Shown in pieces: positions 19,764 to 29,835 of a DNA stretch of 64,000 nucleotides. Numbering within the stretch: position 1 is the stretch's first letter; every line of letters starts with the position of its first letter. Source of the DNA: Synaphobranchus kaupii. Lineage: Eukaryota; Chordata; Actinopteri; Anguilliformes; Synaphobranchidae. A program made the translations under genes and the position numbers. The notes beneath the pieces were generated by a model that did not search any database, had not been told where the DNA came from, and saw nothing but the letters and a program-made list of their open reading frames with translations. Where the stretch lies: NCBI GenBank assembly GCA_029718625.1, contig CM056381.1, positions 50,290,707 through 50,354,706 of the forward strand. Reading direction: 5' to 3'.

Positions 19764-20010
19764 AAAACGCAGTTTTTTACAGACTTTCTTAAAAAGTGCT
19801 TCGCGGGAGACATGTGTGGCTATTTCTGGGCCCAGGAGGGGAGCACAGGCTCGGGCATAGGCTTGTTGGAACCGGGAGACTCCCCTGAACGATCGAATAC
19901 CAGAAACAATGCGATTGGAACCGGGGTTCCCGAGAAACAACGCGATCGGGACCGTGGTTCCCGAAAAAAAGCCCAAAACGCAGTTTTTTACATAATTAAT
20001 TAAAAAGTGC
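18453..20010. repeat. ~180-bp satellite units
   Basis: Units begin CAGAAACAACGTGATCGGAA and carry GTTCCCGAGAAAAAGCCCAA, ACGCAGTTTTTTACAGAATT and GGGAGACTCCCCTGAACGAT. Starts seen at 18453, 18633, 18812, 19325, 19510, 19689 and about 19899; spacing is about 180 bp except where the 872-bp duplication intervenes. Because units are near 3n long, open frames of 60-200 codons appear on both strands; these are not treated as genes. Confidence 0.85.
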
Positions 20011-20034
20011 TGGTATCCAGAAAGACTGTGAAAA

Positions 20035-20122
20035 ATGTGATTTACAGCAGGGGAAACAGACCTGCTCCTGTCAAGCGCACATGCAGATAATAGCAGTATA
20101 GTATAATGGTTAAGGAACTGGA
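20035..20122 (+). mobile_element. SINE, left part, split by the chromovirus
   Basis: Same leader and A box as the SINE at 5630 (gatttacagcaggggaaac, then ATAATGGTTAAGGAACTGGA). It breaks at 20122, where the LTR retrotransposon begins; the final CTGGA is the target duplication. It resumes at 27225. Confidence 0.85.
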
Positions 20123-21506
20123 TGTAATGTTCCGCTCCCTTCCTGTCCGTTTTCCGTGTTTTCCTGTTTTCCCTCCGTGTCATGTTGGATCCCTTTGTCC
20201 GTGTTTTCCCCTCTGCCGCGGACTAGGCATGTCCTTCCCTGTCTTGTTCGTCTGGTTGTTTTGGTTTACTTCCGCCTTTCACTCCCTCCCCCTCGTTGCA
20301 TGCATTTCCTCACCTGGTGTCTTGTAATCACTCCCGGTTTATGTTCACACCTGTTTCGTATTTTGTCACATTAGTTAGCCCTATATAGTCTTTCGGCTGG
20401 CTGCCAGTCGGCGCCAGTTCGTTAACTATCATCACTTGGTGTAGTGCTTGACTCGTTAACTGGTCTCCCCGTGTAAACTATTCGCGTGTTTGTGGAATGT
20501 GTTTCCCATACAGCGTATAGTCCCTTGCAAACTACAGTCTGGTAGTTTACCTTCCGCACAATTCCTGTCATTATTATATTTGCTAACTTGTTTCCCTTCT
20601 CCTCCATCCAACCCTACTCCCTATCTCCCGTGGCAGTGTTTGTTTTCCCCGTGTTTGTTTGTGTGTGTTGCGGTACCTCCACCTCCAGCGCGTGTAGGCT
20701 CCGGGGTGATTCGCTACCTGGCTACTCTCCAGTTGTTCCTGTCCGACCGAGGAAACCACCCAGTTCTTCGGCGCCGGCTCCTGGAGCTCTGGAGACGGTC
20801 AGCTACCTCCGGACCTACCGCAGCTACGCCACACCACTCTGCCCTGCCGTGCTTCCGCAAAGCCTCCCGACTTCCAAACCCATCACCTCCGTGAGAACCT
20901 CCCGGTCTTTCCCGTGCCTTCCCTTGCACTAACCCTCCTCTGTTTTGTTTTTCTATACCGGTGCAGTCAGCCCGGTCCAGTCCTGCCCTGCCGTAGTGAG
21001 TCGCTCCCCTGCCAGTTCCAGTTCAGTCCCGGCGTGAGTGTTACAGGCACTCGCTCAAGTCCAGTTCCGGTTTGGGACATTCCGTTCCAGTACCTGTACC
21101 TGTGTGGACCTCCCGGTCCAGTTCCAGTCCAGTCCAGTTCCGGTTTGGGACATTCCGTTCCAGTACCTGTACCCGTGTGGACCTCCCGGTCCAGTCCAGT
21201 CCAGTCCAGTTCCGGTTTGGGACAATTCCGTTCCAGTACCTGTTTCCCGTGTGGACCACCCGGTCCAGTTCCAGTCCAGTCCAGTTCCGGTTTGGAACAG
21301 CCCGTTCCAGAACCTCCAGTCCAGCTCCGGCTTGGAGCAGCCCGCCCCGGGCTTCCAGGCGCAAGATCTCCTAATTCTGTGTGTGTGTTGCCTTTCCTGT
21401 ACAGTGTTGGGACTACCCCAACACTTAATTTATTAAATACCATCTTTTGTGAATTCTGTCTCCTGGTCGTTGCACTTGGGTTCGTCCCGTACACAGATAC
21501 GTAACA
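20123..21506 (+). repeat. 5' LTR of the intact chromovirus
   Basis: 1384 bp, TGTAATGTTCCG...ACGTAACA. U3 is 290 nt to the predicted start at 20413; R is about 1 kb long and U5 short. A poly(A)-signal variant ATTAAA is at 21432-21437. About four ~60-70-bp units (CCAGTTCCGGTTTGGGACAT core) lie at 21058-21345. Confidence 0.97.
20382..20423 (+). promoter_or_regulatory. LTR promoter: TATA box and predicted RNA start with self-priming sequence
   Basis: TATATA at 20382-20387 is 31 nt upstream of 20413. There GCCAGTTCGTT (20413-20423) begins, the exact complement of the PBS. The coincidence of standard TATA spacing and the PBS match makes 20413 the likely first transcribed base. Confidence 0.78.
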
Positions 21507-21507
21507 G

Positions 21508-21518
21508 AACGAACTGGC
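21508..21518 (+). promoter_or_regulatory. Self-priming primer-binding site
   Basis: AACGAACTGGC, one base after the 5' LTR. It is a perfect 11-nt complement to 20413-20423, and the match does not extend on either side. This is the arrangement known for Tf1/sushi elements, whose first 11 RNA nucleotides prime minus-strand synthesis instead of a tRNA. Confidence 0.85.
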
Positions 21519-21525
21519 CAAAAAC

Positions 21526-22482
21526 ATGGACCCAGCCGACCTGGAGCAGATTCGGCACGCCTTCTCCTGCCAAACTGCGGTCAGCGACCAACAGGGCCGT
21601 CGTCTGGACGACGTGTTGGAAGTACTGAAGAGCATCACGGAACAAGTTACTCAGCTGTCTCTTCACCAGCCGCTTCCGCGTATTCCAGTGGGCCCTACAC
21701 CGCCCGCTCCGGACCCCCCGGCGGACCCTCCTGTGTCCGCTTCATTTCGGGAACCTCGCGTTCAACATCCGGAGCTATTCCGCGGGGAATTGGGGAAATG
21801 TCGCGAATTTCTGATGAAATGCGACATTGTCTTCCGGATGCAGCCCTCCTCCTTCGCCTCCGACCCATGTAAGATCGCGTTCATCATGAGCAGCCTGGGA
21901 GGAGGTGCCCTGGAGTGGGCTACATCCATCTGGGATAGCCAAGCCGCGCTCTGCAACAACTTCGCTGCCTTCACCGCCGAGATGCGGCGCGTGTTTGACC
22001 ACCCTACCTGTGGGCGAGATGCAACTCAGCGCCTACTTCAAGTCCGTCAGGGGGGTCGCAGCGTCGCAGAGATGGCCATCCAATTCCGTACCCTCGCCGC
22101 GGAGTCCGGATGGAACGACACCGCCCTTCAGGGGGCTTTCCGCCAGGCACTCAGCGAGGAGCTCAAAGACCAACTAGCCACCCGTGAGGAATCCACCTCC
22201 CTCAATAGCCTGATTAGCCTGGCCATAGCAGTCGACAACCGTCTTCGTATCCGGGCCCGTGAGCGTGGGGGGAATCCCGGTCACCTTCCTCATATTCGCT
22301 CTCACCCATCTGTTTCTGGATTCAGGGCGGCGTCTGGGGTCTCCGAAGAGGAGCCCATGCAACTGGGCAGAGTTGTGGTCAACTCTGCGGAGCGCCAACG
22401 CCGTCAGCGATCCAGGTCGTGCTTCTACTGTGGCAAACCTGGCCATCAGATCGCCTCGTGTCCAATCCGCCCAAAAGAATAG
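21526..22482 (+). CDS. gag: Gag polyprotein of the chromovirus
   Basis: 318 codons, starting at the first ATG after the PBS ([16 protein letters not shown]). The N-terminal ~50 residues look helical ([18 protein letters not shown]). They are the segment duplicated in the giant ORF at 7325-10714. The centre ([19 protein letters not shown] through [18 protein letters not shown]) is a typical retrotransposon Gag capsid-like domain. A single CCHC zinc knuckle, [14 protein letters not shown], sits at about residues 300-313. The product is the structural protein that would assemble the particle and bind RNA. The stop follows a -1 slippery site, so most ribosomes should end here and a fraction continue into pol. 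No defects seen. Confidence 0.95.
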   Translation: MDPADLEQIRHAFSCQTAVSDQQGRRLDDVLEVLKSITEQVTQLSLHQPLPRIPVGPTPPAPDPPADPPVSASFREPRVQHPELFRGELGKCREFLMKCDIVFRMQPSSFASDPCKIAFIMSSLGGGALEWATSIWDSQAALCNNFAAFTAEMRRVFDHPTCGRDATQRLLQVRQGGRSVAEMAIQFRTLAAESGWNDTALQGAFRQALSEELKDQLATREESTSLNSLISLAIAVDNRLRIRARERGGNPGHLPHIRSHPSVSGFRAASGVSEEEPMQLGRVVVNSAERQRRQRSRSCFYCGKPGHQIASCPIRPKE

Positions 22483-22552
22483 GCTCGCCAGTTAAACTAG
22501 GCGTACTGACGAGCCCTATCATTCCCTGCCATGCAGCCCAGAATCGCCTAGT
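22470..22552 (+). promoter_or_regulatory. Predicted -1 ribosomal frameshift signal (heptamer plus pseudoknot)
   Basis: C CCA AAA (22470-22476) lies in the correct gag reading phase, 3 nt before the gag stop. After a 5-nt spacer, GGCTCG (22482-22487) can pair with CGAGCC (22510-22515). The loop sequence ACTAGGCG (22496-22503) can pair perfectly with CGCCTAGT (22545-22552), giving an H-type pseudoknot. The heptamer fits the X XXY YYZ rule; the fold is from base pairing by eye. Confidence 0.72.
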
Positions 22553-25500
22553 CTTCAAGGCCACTCTCCTGTGGAGCGACAAGTCCTTAGTTTCGTCGGC
22601 TCTCATCGACTCTGGAGCCGACGCCAACTTTATGGACACCACCTTCGCCCAGAGGGCCGGCATACCTACGGAGCTTCTTCCATCACCCATTACTGCCTTC
22701 GCCTTAGACGGTCGGAGCTTGGGATTAGTGACCCACTCCACCGTGTCCTTACAGCTTGTCCTCTCTGGCAATCACCGGGAGAGCATTCAACTCCTCCTCA
22801 TCAACTCCACACAGTCAACCATAGTTTTAGGTCAGACCTGGCTCCGTCTCCATAACCCACACATTGACTGGCAGGGCGGACGCATCCTGGCGTGGAGTGG
22901 CCACTGCCTGGCTAGCTGTCTCCGCTCCGCGCTTCCCCCTCCGGGGTCCAAGAATCCCAGCACCAACCTACCCGAACCCGATATGTCCACCGTTCCCAAA
23001 CAGTATCACGACCTCAGTCGCACCTTCTCGAAAGCACGTGCTCTGTCCCTACCTCCTCATCGCCCGTACGACTGTTGTATCGATCTGCTGGCGGGAGCCA
23101 AACTTCCGTCCGGCCGTCTCTACAGTCTGTCGGGACCAGAGAAACTCGCCATGGAGGAATATATCCATGAGTCCCTCGCCTCGGGCATCATCCGTCCCTC
23201 CTCTTCTCCGGTTGGTGCTGGGTTCTTTTTCGTGGGGAAAAAGGACGGCTCACTACGGCCCTGCATCGACTACCGGGGACTCAATTCCATCACCATCCGC
23301 AACAAGTATCCTCTCCCCCTCATTAACACTGCTTTTGAACCCCTCTCGCAGGCCGTCATTTTCACGAAACTCGACCTCCGTAATGCGTACCACCTGGTGC
23401 GCATACGGGAGGGGGATGAGTGGAAGACTGCCTTCAATACCCCGTTGGGCCACTATGAGTACCTGGTGGTCCCTTTCGGCCTTACTAACGCCCCGGCAGT
23501 CTTCCAGGGCATGGTTAATGACGTCCTGCGAGACCTGTTGGGTAAGACCGTTTTTGTTTACATTGACGACATTTTAATTTTTTCCAAGTCCCCTCAGGAG
23601 CACATTCTCCATGTCCGGGAGGTTCTCCAGCGGCTCCTCGAGAACCAGCTCTTCGTGAAGGCGGAGAAATGCTCATTCCACGTCTCTTCAGTCCCGTTCC
23701 TCGGCTTCATTATCGAGGAGGGCAGTATCCGGGCGGATCCGGTCAAAGTCAAGGCGGTGACGGAATGGCCCCAACCCACCTCTCGTAAGCTGCTACAACA
23801 GTTCCTTGGTTTTGCTAATTTTTATCGTCGTTTTATCCGAAATTACAGTGTCATTGCTGCCCCCCTTACAAAACTTACCTCCACCACTTTTTCTTTCTGT
23901 TGGAATCCCGAAGCTCAGCGTGCTTTTGAGCAACTCAAAACGCGGTTTTCCTCAGCCCCTATCCTTTGCCACCCTGATCCCTCCCGTCAGTTTACGATCG
24001 AGGTGGACGCCTCCGACACCGGCGTGGGGGCCATTCTGTCCCAACGTGCCGCCTTAGACAACAAGCTCCATCCCTGTGCCTTTTTCTCCCGGAGGCTGTC
24101 CTCCGCTGAGCAGAATTATGATGTCGGGGATCGGGAACTTCTTGCCATTAAGCTGGCTCTTGAGGAGTGGCGCCACTGGCTGGAGGGGGCAGGTACCCCC
24201 TTTGTTGTTTTGACTGACCACCAAAATTTAATTTATTTAAGATCTGCCAAGAGGCTGAATGCCAGACAGGCTAGGTGGTCACTTTTCTTTGCCCGGTTTA
24301 ATTTTTCTTTGTCCTATCGCCCCGGTTCCCGCAATATTAAGGCAGATGCCTTATCCCGTGTGTTTTCCCTTCCCTCCAGTCCTGCTGACCCCGAAACCAT
24401 TCTCCCAGCGTCCTGTATGGTGGCTGCGGTCTCCTGGAGGATTGAGGAAATCGTGAGGTCCGCCCAGACCTCCCACCCTGACCCCCGTAATAACCCTAAC
24501 CCTGCCCTGTTTGTTCCCGACTCCGTCCGCTCCCAGGTCCTTGAGTGGGTTCACGCCTCCTGCCTGGCGTGTCACCCAGGTGTTGCCAGGACGACCGCCC
24601 TCGTCAGGAGGAGCTTTTGGTGGCCCACCCTCAAGGAGGATACCCGTGCCTTTGTTCTGGCCTGCTCTGTATGCGCCAGGAGCAAGGCTTCCCACCAGCC
24701 TCCCTCTGGTCATCTCCTTCCCCTCCCTGTCCCGGGCCGTCCTTGGAGCCACATTGGGGTGGACTTCGTAACCGGTCTGCCGTTGTCAGATGGCAACTCT
24801 GTCATTTTGACAATTGTGGATCGGTTCTCCAAGGCGGCCCACTTTATTCCCCTCCCCAAGCTCCCGTCCGCCCTCGAAACGGCGGAGCTCCTGGTGGTAC
24901 ATGTGGTCAGGCTGCACGGGATCCCTTCCGATATCGTGTCGGATCGTGGGCCCCAATTCTCCTCCCAGGTCTGGAAGGCGTTCTGTGTAGCCCTGGGGGC
25001 CTCGGCCAGTCTTTCGTCTGGCTTCCATCCCCAGTCGAACGGCCAGGCAGAGAGGGCGAACCAGGACCTGGGGGCCGCCCTGCGGTGCGTCACGGCTCGC
25101 AACCCCGCCTCCTGGAGCCGTTTCCTTCCCTGGGTGGAGTACTCCCACAACTCCCTTAAGAGTACCTCCACCGGGTTATCCCCTTTCGAGTGTTCGTTAG
25201 GGTACCAACCCCCTCTCCTGTCGGTCCAGGAGGCCGAGGTAGCAGTCCCCTCTGTCAGGGCCCACATCCTCAAATGCAAGCGCATTTGGAGGCTTACACG
25301 CACCGCACTCCTACGTTCCAATTCCCGGTCCCAGCGTCTGGCGGACCTGCACAGGACCGCAGCCCCCAAATACAGGGCCGGTCAGCAGGTCTGGTTGTCC
25401 ACGTCTAACATTTCCCTTCCCTCCTCCTCTAAAAAGCTTCGGCCCCGGTTCATTGGTCCCTTCCCTGTTGTACGTCTTGTTAACCCTGTTTCTGTCAAGC

Positions 25501-25829
25501 TCTCCCTCCCTGCCTCCCTCAAAGTTTACCCCGTTTTTCATGTCTCCCAAGTCAAGCCTGTCGCCTCCAGCCCCCTCAGTGCCCCTACCCTCCCTCCGCC
25601 TCCTGTCCGGGTCATCAACAACGCCCCGGCCTATACGGTGGACCGCATCATTGACATCCGCCGTAAGGGTCGGGGCTTCCAATACCTCGTGGACTGGGAG
25701 GGGTATGGCCCTGAGGAGCGGTCATGGCTCCACAAGGGCCTCATCCTGGATCAAACTTTAATCCAGGATTTCCACAGTCGCTTCCCATTCAAGACCAGGC
25801 CGCCAGGTACGCCAGGTGGCGTACGTTGA
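22474..25829 (+). CDS. pol: Pol polyprotein: protease, RT, RNase H, integrase, chromodomain
   Basis: Expressed in the -1 frame from gag; coordinates start at the presumed shift. The frame is open from at least 22419, and there is no need for its own start codon. Domains in order: aspartic protease ([12 protein letters not shown], Asp codon at 22608); reverse transcriptase with YIDD at 23559-23570; RNase H ([19 protein letters not shown]). Integrase follows with a zinc-binding N-terminus ([10 protein letters not shown] ... CSVCAR) and DD35E residues at Asp 24762, Asp 24942 and Glu 25050 (35 residues between the last two). Last is a chromodomain ([32 protein letters not shown]). The stop overlaps the polypurine tract. 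All catalytic residues I looked for are present, with no internal stop. Chromodomains usually direct integration to particular chromatin. Confidence 0.96.
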
Positions 25830-25840
25830 GGGGGGGGTAC
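25827..25840 (+). promoter_or_regulatory. Polypurine tract
   Basis: TGAGGGGGGGGTAC directly before the 3' LTR, including the pol stop codon TGA. It matches the tract of the non-autonomous element. Confidence 0.88.
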
Positions 25841-27224
25841 TGTAATGTTCCGCTCCCTTCCTGTCCGTTTTCCGTGTTTTCCTGTTTTCCCTCCGTGTCA
25901 TGTTGGATCCCTTTGTCCGTGTTTTCCCCTCTGCCGCGGACTAGGCATGTCCTTCCCTGTCTTGTTCGTCTGGTTGTTTTGGTTTACTTCCGCCTTTCAC
26001 TCCCTCCCCCTCGTTGCATGCATTTCCTCACCTGGTGTCTTGTAATCACTCCCGGTTTATGTTCACACCTGTTTCGTATTTTGTCACATTAGTTAGCCCT
26101 ATATAGTCTTTCGGCTGGCTGCCAGTCGGCGCCAGTTCGTTAACTATCATCACTTGGTGTAGTGCTTGACTCGTTAACTGGTCTCCCCGTGTAAACTATT
26201 CGCGTGTTTGTGGAATGTGTTTCCCATACAGCGTATAGTCCCTTGCAAACTACAGTCTGGTAGTTTACCTTCCGCACAATTCCTGTCATTATTATATTTG
26301 CTAACTTGTTTCCCTTCTCCTCCATCCAACCCTACTCCCTATCTCCCGTGGCAGTGTTTGTTTTCCCCGTGTTTGTTTGTGTGTGTTGCGGTACCTCCAC
26401 CTCCAGCGCGTGTAGGCTCCGGGGTGATTCGCTACCTGGCTACTCTCCAGTTGTTCCTGTCCGACCGAGGAAACCACCCAGTTCTTCGGCGCCGGCTCCT
26501 GGAGCTCTGGAGACGGTCAGCTACCTCCGGACCTACCGCAGCTACGCCACACCACTCTGCCCTGCCGTGCTTCCGCAAAGCCTCCCGACTTCCAAACCCA
26601 TCACCTCCGTGAGAACCTCCCGGTCTTTCCCGTGCCTTCCCTTGCACTAACCCTCCTCTGTTTTGTTTTTCTATACCGGTGCAGTCAGCCCGGTCCAGTC
26701 CTGCCCTGCCGTAGTGAGTCGCTCCCCTGCCAGTTCCAGTTCAGTCCCGGCGTGAGTGTTACAGGCACTCGCTCAAGTCCAGTTCCGGTTTGGGACATTC
26801 CGTTCCAGTACCTGTACCCGTGTGGACCTCCCGGTCCAGTTCCAGTCCAGTCCAGTTCCGGTTTGGGACATTCCGTTCCAGTACCTGTACCCGTGTGGAC
26901 CTCCCGGTCCAGTCCAGTCCAGTCCAGTTCCGGTTTGGGACAATTCCGTTCCAGTACCTGTTTCCCGTGTGGACCACCCGGTCCAGTTCCAGTCCAGTCC
27001 AGTTCCGGTTTGGAACAGCCCGTTCCAGAACCTCCAGTCCAGCTCCGGCTTGGAGCAGCCCGCCCCGGGCTTCCAGGCGCAAGATCTCCTAATTCTGTGT
27101 GTGTGTTGCCTTTCCTGTACAGTGTTGGGACTACCCCAACACTTAATTTATTAAATACCATCTTTTGTGAATTCTGTCTCCTGGTCGTTGCACTTGGGTT
27201 CGTCCCGTACACAGATACGTAACA
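25841..27224 (+). repeat. 3' LTR of the intact chromovirus
   Basis: 1384 bp; by eye it differs from the 5' LTR only at 26819 (C where the 5' copy has T at 21101). Confidence 0.97.
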
Positions 27225-27390
27225 CTGGACTTTGATTCCCAGGTAGGACACTGCCGTTGTACCCTTGAGCAAGGTAATTAACCTGAATTGCTTCAGTATA
27301 TATCCAGCTGTATAAATGGATAAATGTAATAAGATGTTGTCTGGATTAAGAGCGTCTGCTAAATGCCTGTAATGTAATGTAATGTAATGT
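27225..27390 (+). mobile_element. SINE, right part
   Basis: Continues the SINE broken at 20122. CTGGACTTTGATTCCCAGG has lost about 20 bp around the B box compared with the copy at 5630. The central domain (acactgccgttgtacccttg) follows, then a mutated UnaL2-type tail and TGTAATG repeats to about 27390. Confidence 0.85.
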
Positions 27391-28400
27391 CATTAAAATT
27401 AATTGTGAATTAATTGTGTAACGTGCTGCAAATTTGTTTTAGTTTCTAATTAGACGCTTAGTTCTCTTTAAAATCTTCTGTTGAGTTATGGAATAACAGG
27501 TGAAATCAGCGGGGTTTTAATAAGCTGAGAGTATGGAAACCTTGTCATAATTAAAAAAATATGAAGGAGGAAGAATAGCTAAGGTTTACAATTCAGTTAA
27601 CATGGTGACATTTATCTGTTTTTTAACCATAGGCTATCGAAAAAACCTTATGCACAGCGAATCCGCTGTAGCCTATAGGCTATTTGAAAAACAATAAATG
27701 CAATATTCACTGGACAAGGAATACATGGCTGTGACTGAACTTTTTTCAGTCACAGCCATGTATTGTATTGTAATGACATCTGAAGCACATTTTCAGAACT
27801 CAAATGTCCGTCTATTGCAGTGCGCAAGTTTTCCATTGAATGACAATTCACGCATTAGGTGTAAATGACAATTCGCGCATTAGGCATGATATAGGTGTTA
27901 TCAGCTCCTTTTTAATGGATAGCCATTGTCCCGTACCATCGCACATCACCTGGATGTTGATGGAGTGGGCTGAGAGCAATGTAATGTGGCATCGTTTCCC
28001 TTCACTGAGGGAAAGGTATGTGGACCTATGGAACCTTTTATTATTATGCATTTTTTGATATAGCCTACACAATAATAATATTTCACATTGTAATCTTGAT
28101 ATTTTAGTCATGCTTGTGCGCGCCCCTGTGTATAACAGACAGAAGGGTGTACGCATGTTGTGCACACGCCTATGTAGACGCACTTATATGCGCCATTAAA
28201 ATAACATAAAACAACTGCGACATGACCAGGTTTGTGGTGGTTCTAGCGCAAGCGGTTTCTGCTGGCTCAAGATAGCAATATGCCAATAATAATATTGGCC
28301 ACTCCTCATCTTAAGACCAACACGCCCAGTTCACTTGCAACAGGAGCAAGAATACATGGTATTTAAACGACGTGAGCGCTAGGCGTTATAATGAACCCTG
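27391..28400. other. Unassigned sequence inside the outer inverted-repeat element
   Basis: No coding region recognised. Contains the hairpin at 27722-27762 and a short near-duplicate (TGACAATTCACGCATTAGG and TGACAATTCGCGCATTAGG, 27840-27885). The last ~70 bp before 28474 are the subterminal repeats of the outer element. Confidence 0.5.
27722..27762. repeat. Perfect 17-bp stem hairpin
   Basis: TACATGGCTGTGACTGA (27722-27738) and its exact reverse complement (27746-27762) around a 7-nt loop ACTTTTT. It could be a tiny foldback scar; no function can be assigned. Confidence 0.85.
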
Positions 28401-28609
28401 TGCTGGGTGTAAGATAGCAAAGACACTTGCGTTTGGGTTAGCGCCGCTTAGCGCCGGGTGTAAGATAGGGCCCCATATCATTTGGTGTTTCCCAGTTAGC
28501 CATTGTTTACTGTGATAGGAATTACTGATGTACTCCAGGCTAGTTCTATAACACATCATGTGACAACTTCATCATCAGGGATGTAACCTGGGGTCCTGAG
28601 GTGTTTCGG

Positions 28610-28800
28610 GTCTTTCAACAATCATCCACCGTCACCCAGGCGACCCAGCCGGGGGTGATCAGGCCCCAGCTTGTGTCGAAGTAGCTTGTATAGTCCACTG
28701 ATCGCTCCTCTTGATCCACAGCCATCTTGTTGCCTTCTCTGTGGCCTCTATGGTGTTCTTGATGGCTTTCCTGCGATGCCAAGGAGCTTGAGGGCCCTAG
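28610..28800 (-). repeat. Possible 3' end of a LINE ORF2
   Basis: The minus strand reads ...ASQESHQEHHRGHREGNKMA and ITPGWVAWVTVDDC before a stop. This resembles the terminal ORF2/3' UTR text of teleost non-LTR elements that I remember only loosely. Fragmentary and uncertain. Confidence 0.3.
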
Positions 28801-28844
28801 TAGTGTCATATAACAAAGAACATTTGTTTTGTAATTTTCTTGTG

Positions 28845-28930
28845 TGTGTGCATTCATACTGTATGTGTGTGTGTGCAGCGCACATGTGTGTGTGTATGTG
28901 TGTGTGCCTGCATGCATGCGTGTGCATGTT
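28845..28930. repeat. (TG)n-type microsatellite
   Basis: Imperfect GTGTGTGT/ATGCATGC tract. Confidence 0.9.
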
Positions 28931-29812
28931 AACTGAGTGCAAAAAGAGCATTTAAGTTCTGGCTTTTCAATACATACTTCAGCACTGAGCACAACTGCAT
29001 AGTCTGACATAGCATAAGCTAGTAAGTTAATAAACACTGAAATTGATTTGAAGCACAGAATTTCATAGATTTGAAGCACAGAAGTCTGTCTCCAAATTCT
29101 TGTATAATGCTTCAGTTTCCCCTCCATTACTCTGTTGTGTTTTCCTCTTTGGTCATTGCAAAGAAGCCTCTTTGAATATCTGAGTGATATGCCTTCTGAA
29201 ATTTGCATAGATTTGTGAAAAAGGCACAAACTCAGTATCTCTCACACACTTGATTTATTGGAGTCCTTACTGTACACCCAATATATAATTTTAACTTCAA
29301 CTGCCCTCTATGTCAGGTGCAACCACTGGCAGTTTAAACAAAAGCTTTTACTTTTGTTCTCAGTGGTACTTGAATTGCATTATAGAGCAATTATTCATGA
29401 TAACGTATTAGCTTCCCCAGCAAAATTATTTAGCTTTACAATAAAGCGAAAAATGAAGATATGCTTCATTCACACTTTCCTTTGGGTGGCTGCTTTGTTC
29501 AATATCTGCAAAGAATTACAAATATGCCTCAAGGTCATGGCAAATGTACAGATTACATTCTAGCGAAATCATTCTCATGCAATAGAAAAAACATGCCTTG
29601 GAATTAAATTCTTCTATTTGTTCATTTTGTATTTGGCAAGCACTTAATTAATATACTGCAGCTAACCCATTGTAGTTATCCATCTGGTTTGGGCCCAGGC
29701 GTAGTTGGATAATGGCTATAATCCAAGTGGTCATATCATGACTTGCATTCTATTCAGTTCCTCTTAGATAATTAGCTTGACCATAATACACTTACACAAT
29801 ACCCCTTTTGAT
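28931..29812. other. No recognised feature
   Basis: AT-rich unique-looking sequence. The longest frame (29258-29563, 101 codons) has no recognisable domain and no coding context. Confidence 0.45.
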
Positions 29813-29835
29813 TATGGAGGACTATTCAACCCAAA

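Larger units (their letters stand above)
20123..27224 (+). mobile_element. Complete Tf1/sushi-type chromovirus (Ty3/gypsy), apparently intact
   Basis: 7102 bp with two 1384-bp LTRs (20123-21506 and 25841-27224). 5-bp target duplication CTGGA at 20118-20122 and 27225-27229. The interior carries a self-priming PBS, gag (21526-22482), pol in the -1 frame (to 25829) and a polypurine tract. By eye the two LTRs differ at one position (21101 T against 26819 C), so insertion is recent. No stop or frameshift breaks any domain. It is the best candidate in the window for supplying enzymes to the element at 5974-12057. Confidence 0.97.
17690..28474. mobile_element. Decayed inverted-repeat DNA element (outer host of the 18-28 kb nest)
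   Basis: Left end GGGCTCTATCTTGGCGATCT (17690) followed by AGCGC-rich subterminal repeats. Right end is the inverse GCGCCGGGTGTAAGATAGGG with CCC to 28474. The ends resemble a widespread teleost non-autonomous DNA transposon, possibly PIF/Harbinger; I could not confirm a target duplication. Everything between 18020 and about 27400 is later duplication or insertion. The pairing of these two ends is inference. Confidence 0.45.

Noticed and set aside
18697..20183. Open frames of 60-200 codons with recurring text such as GFFSGTTVPIALFL
   Set aside because: They are translations of the ~180-bp satellite, repeated because units are close to a multiple of three.
20156..21436. Multiple LTR-internal open frames rich in Pro, Val and Ser
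   Set aside because: They come from C/T-rich LTR sequence and the ~60-70-bp LTR repeats; identical frames recur in the 3' LTR, as expected for a non-coding repeat.
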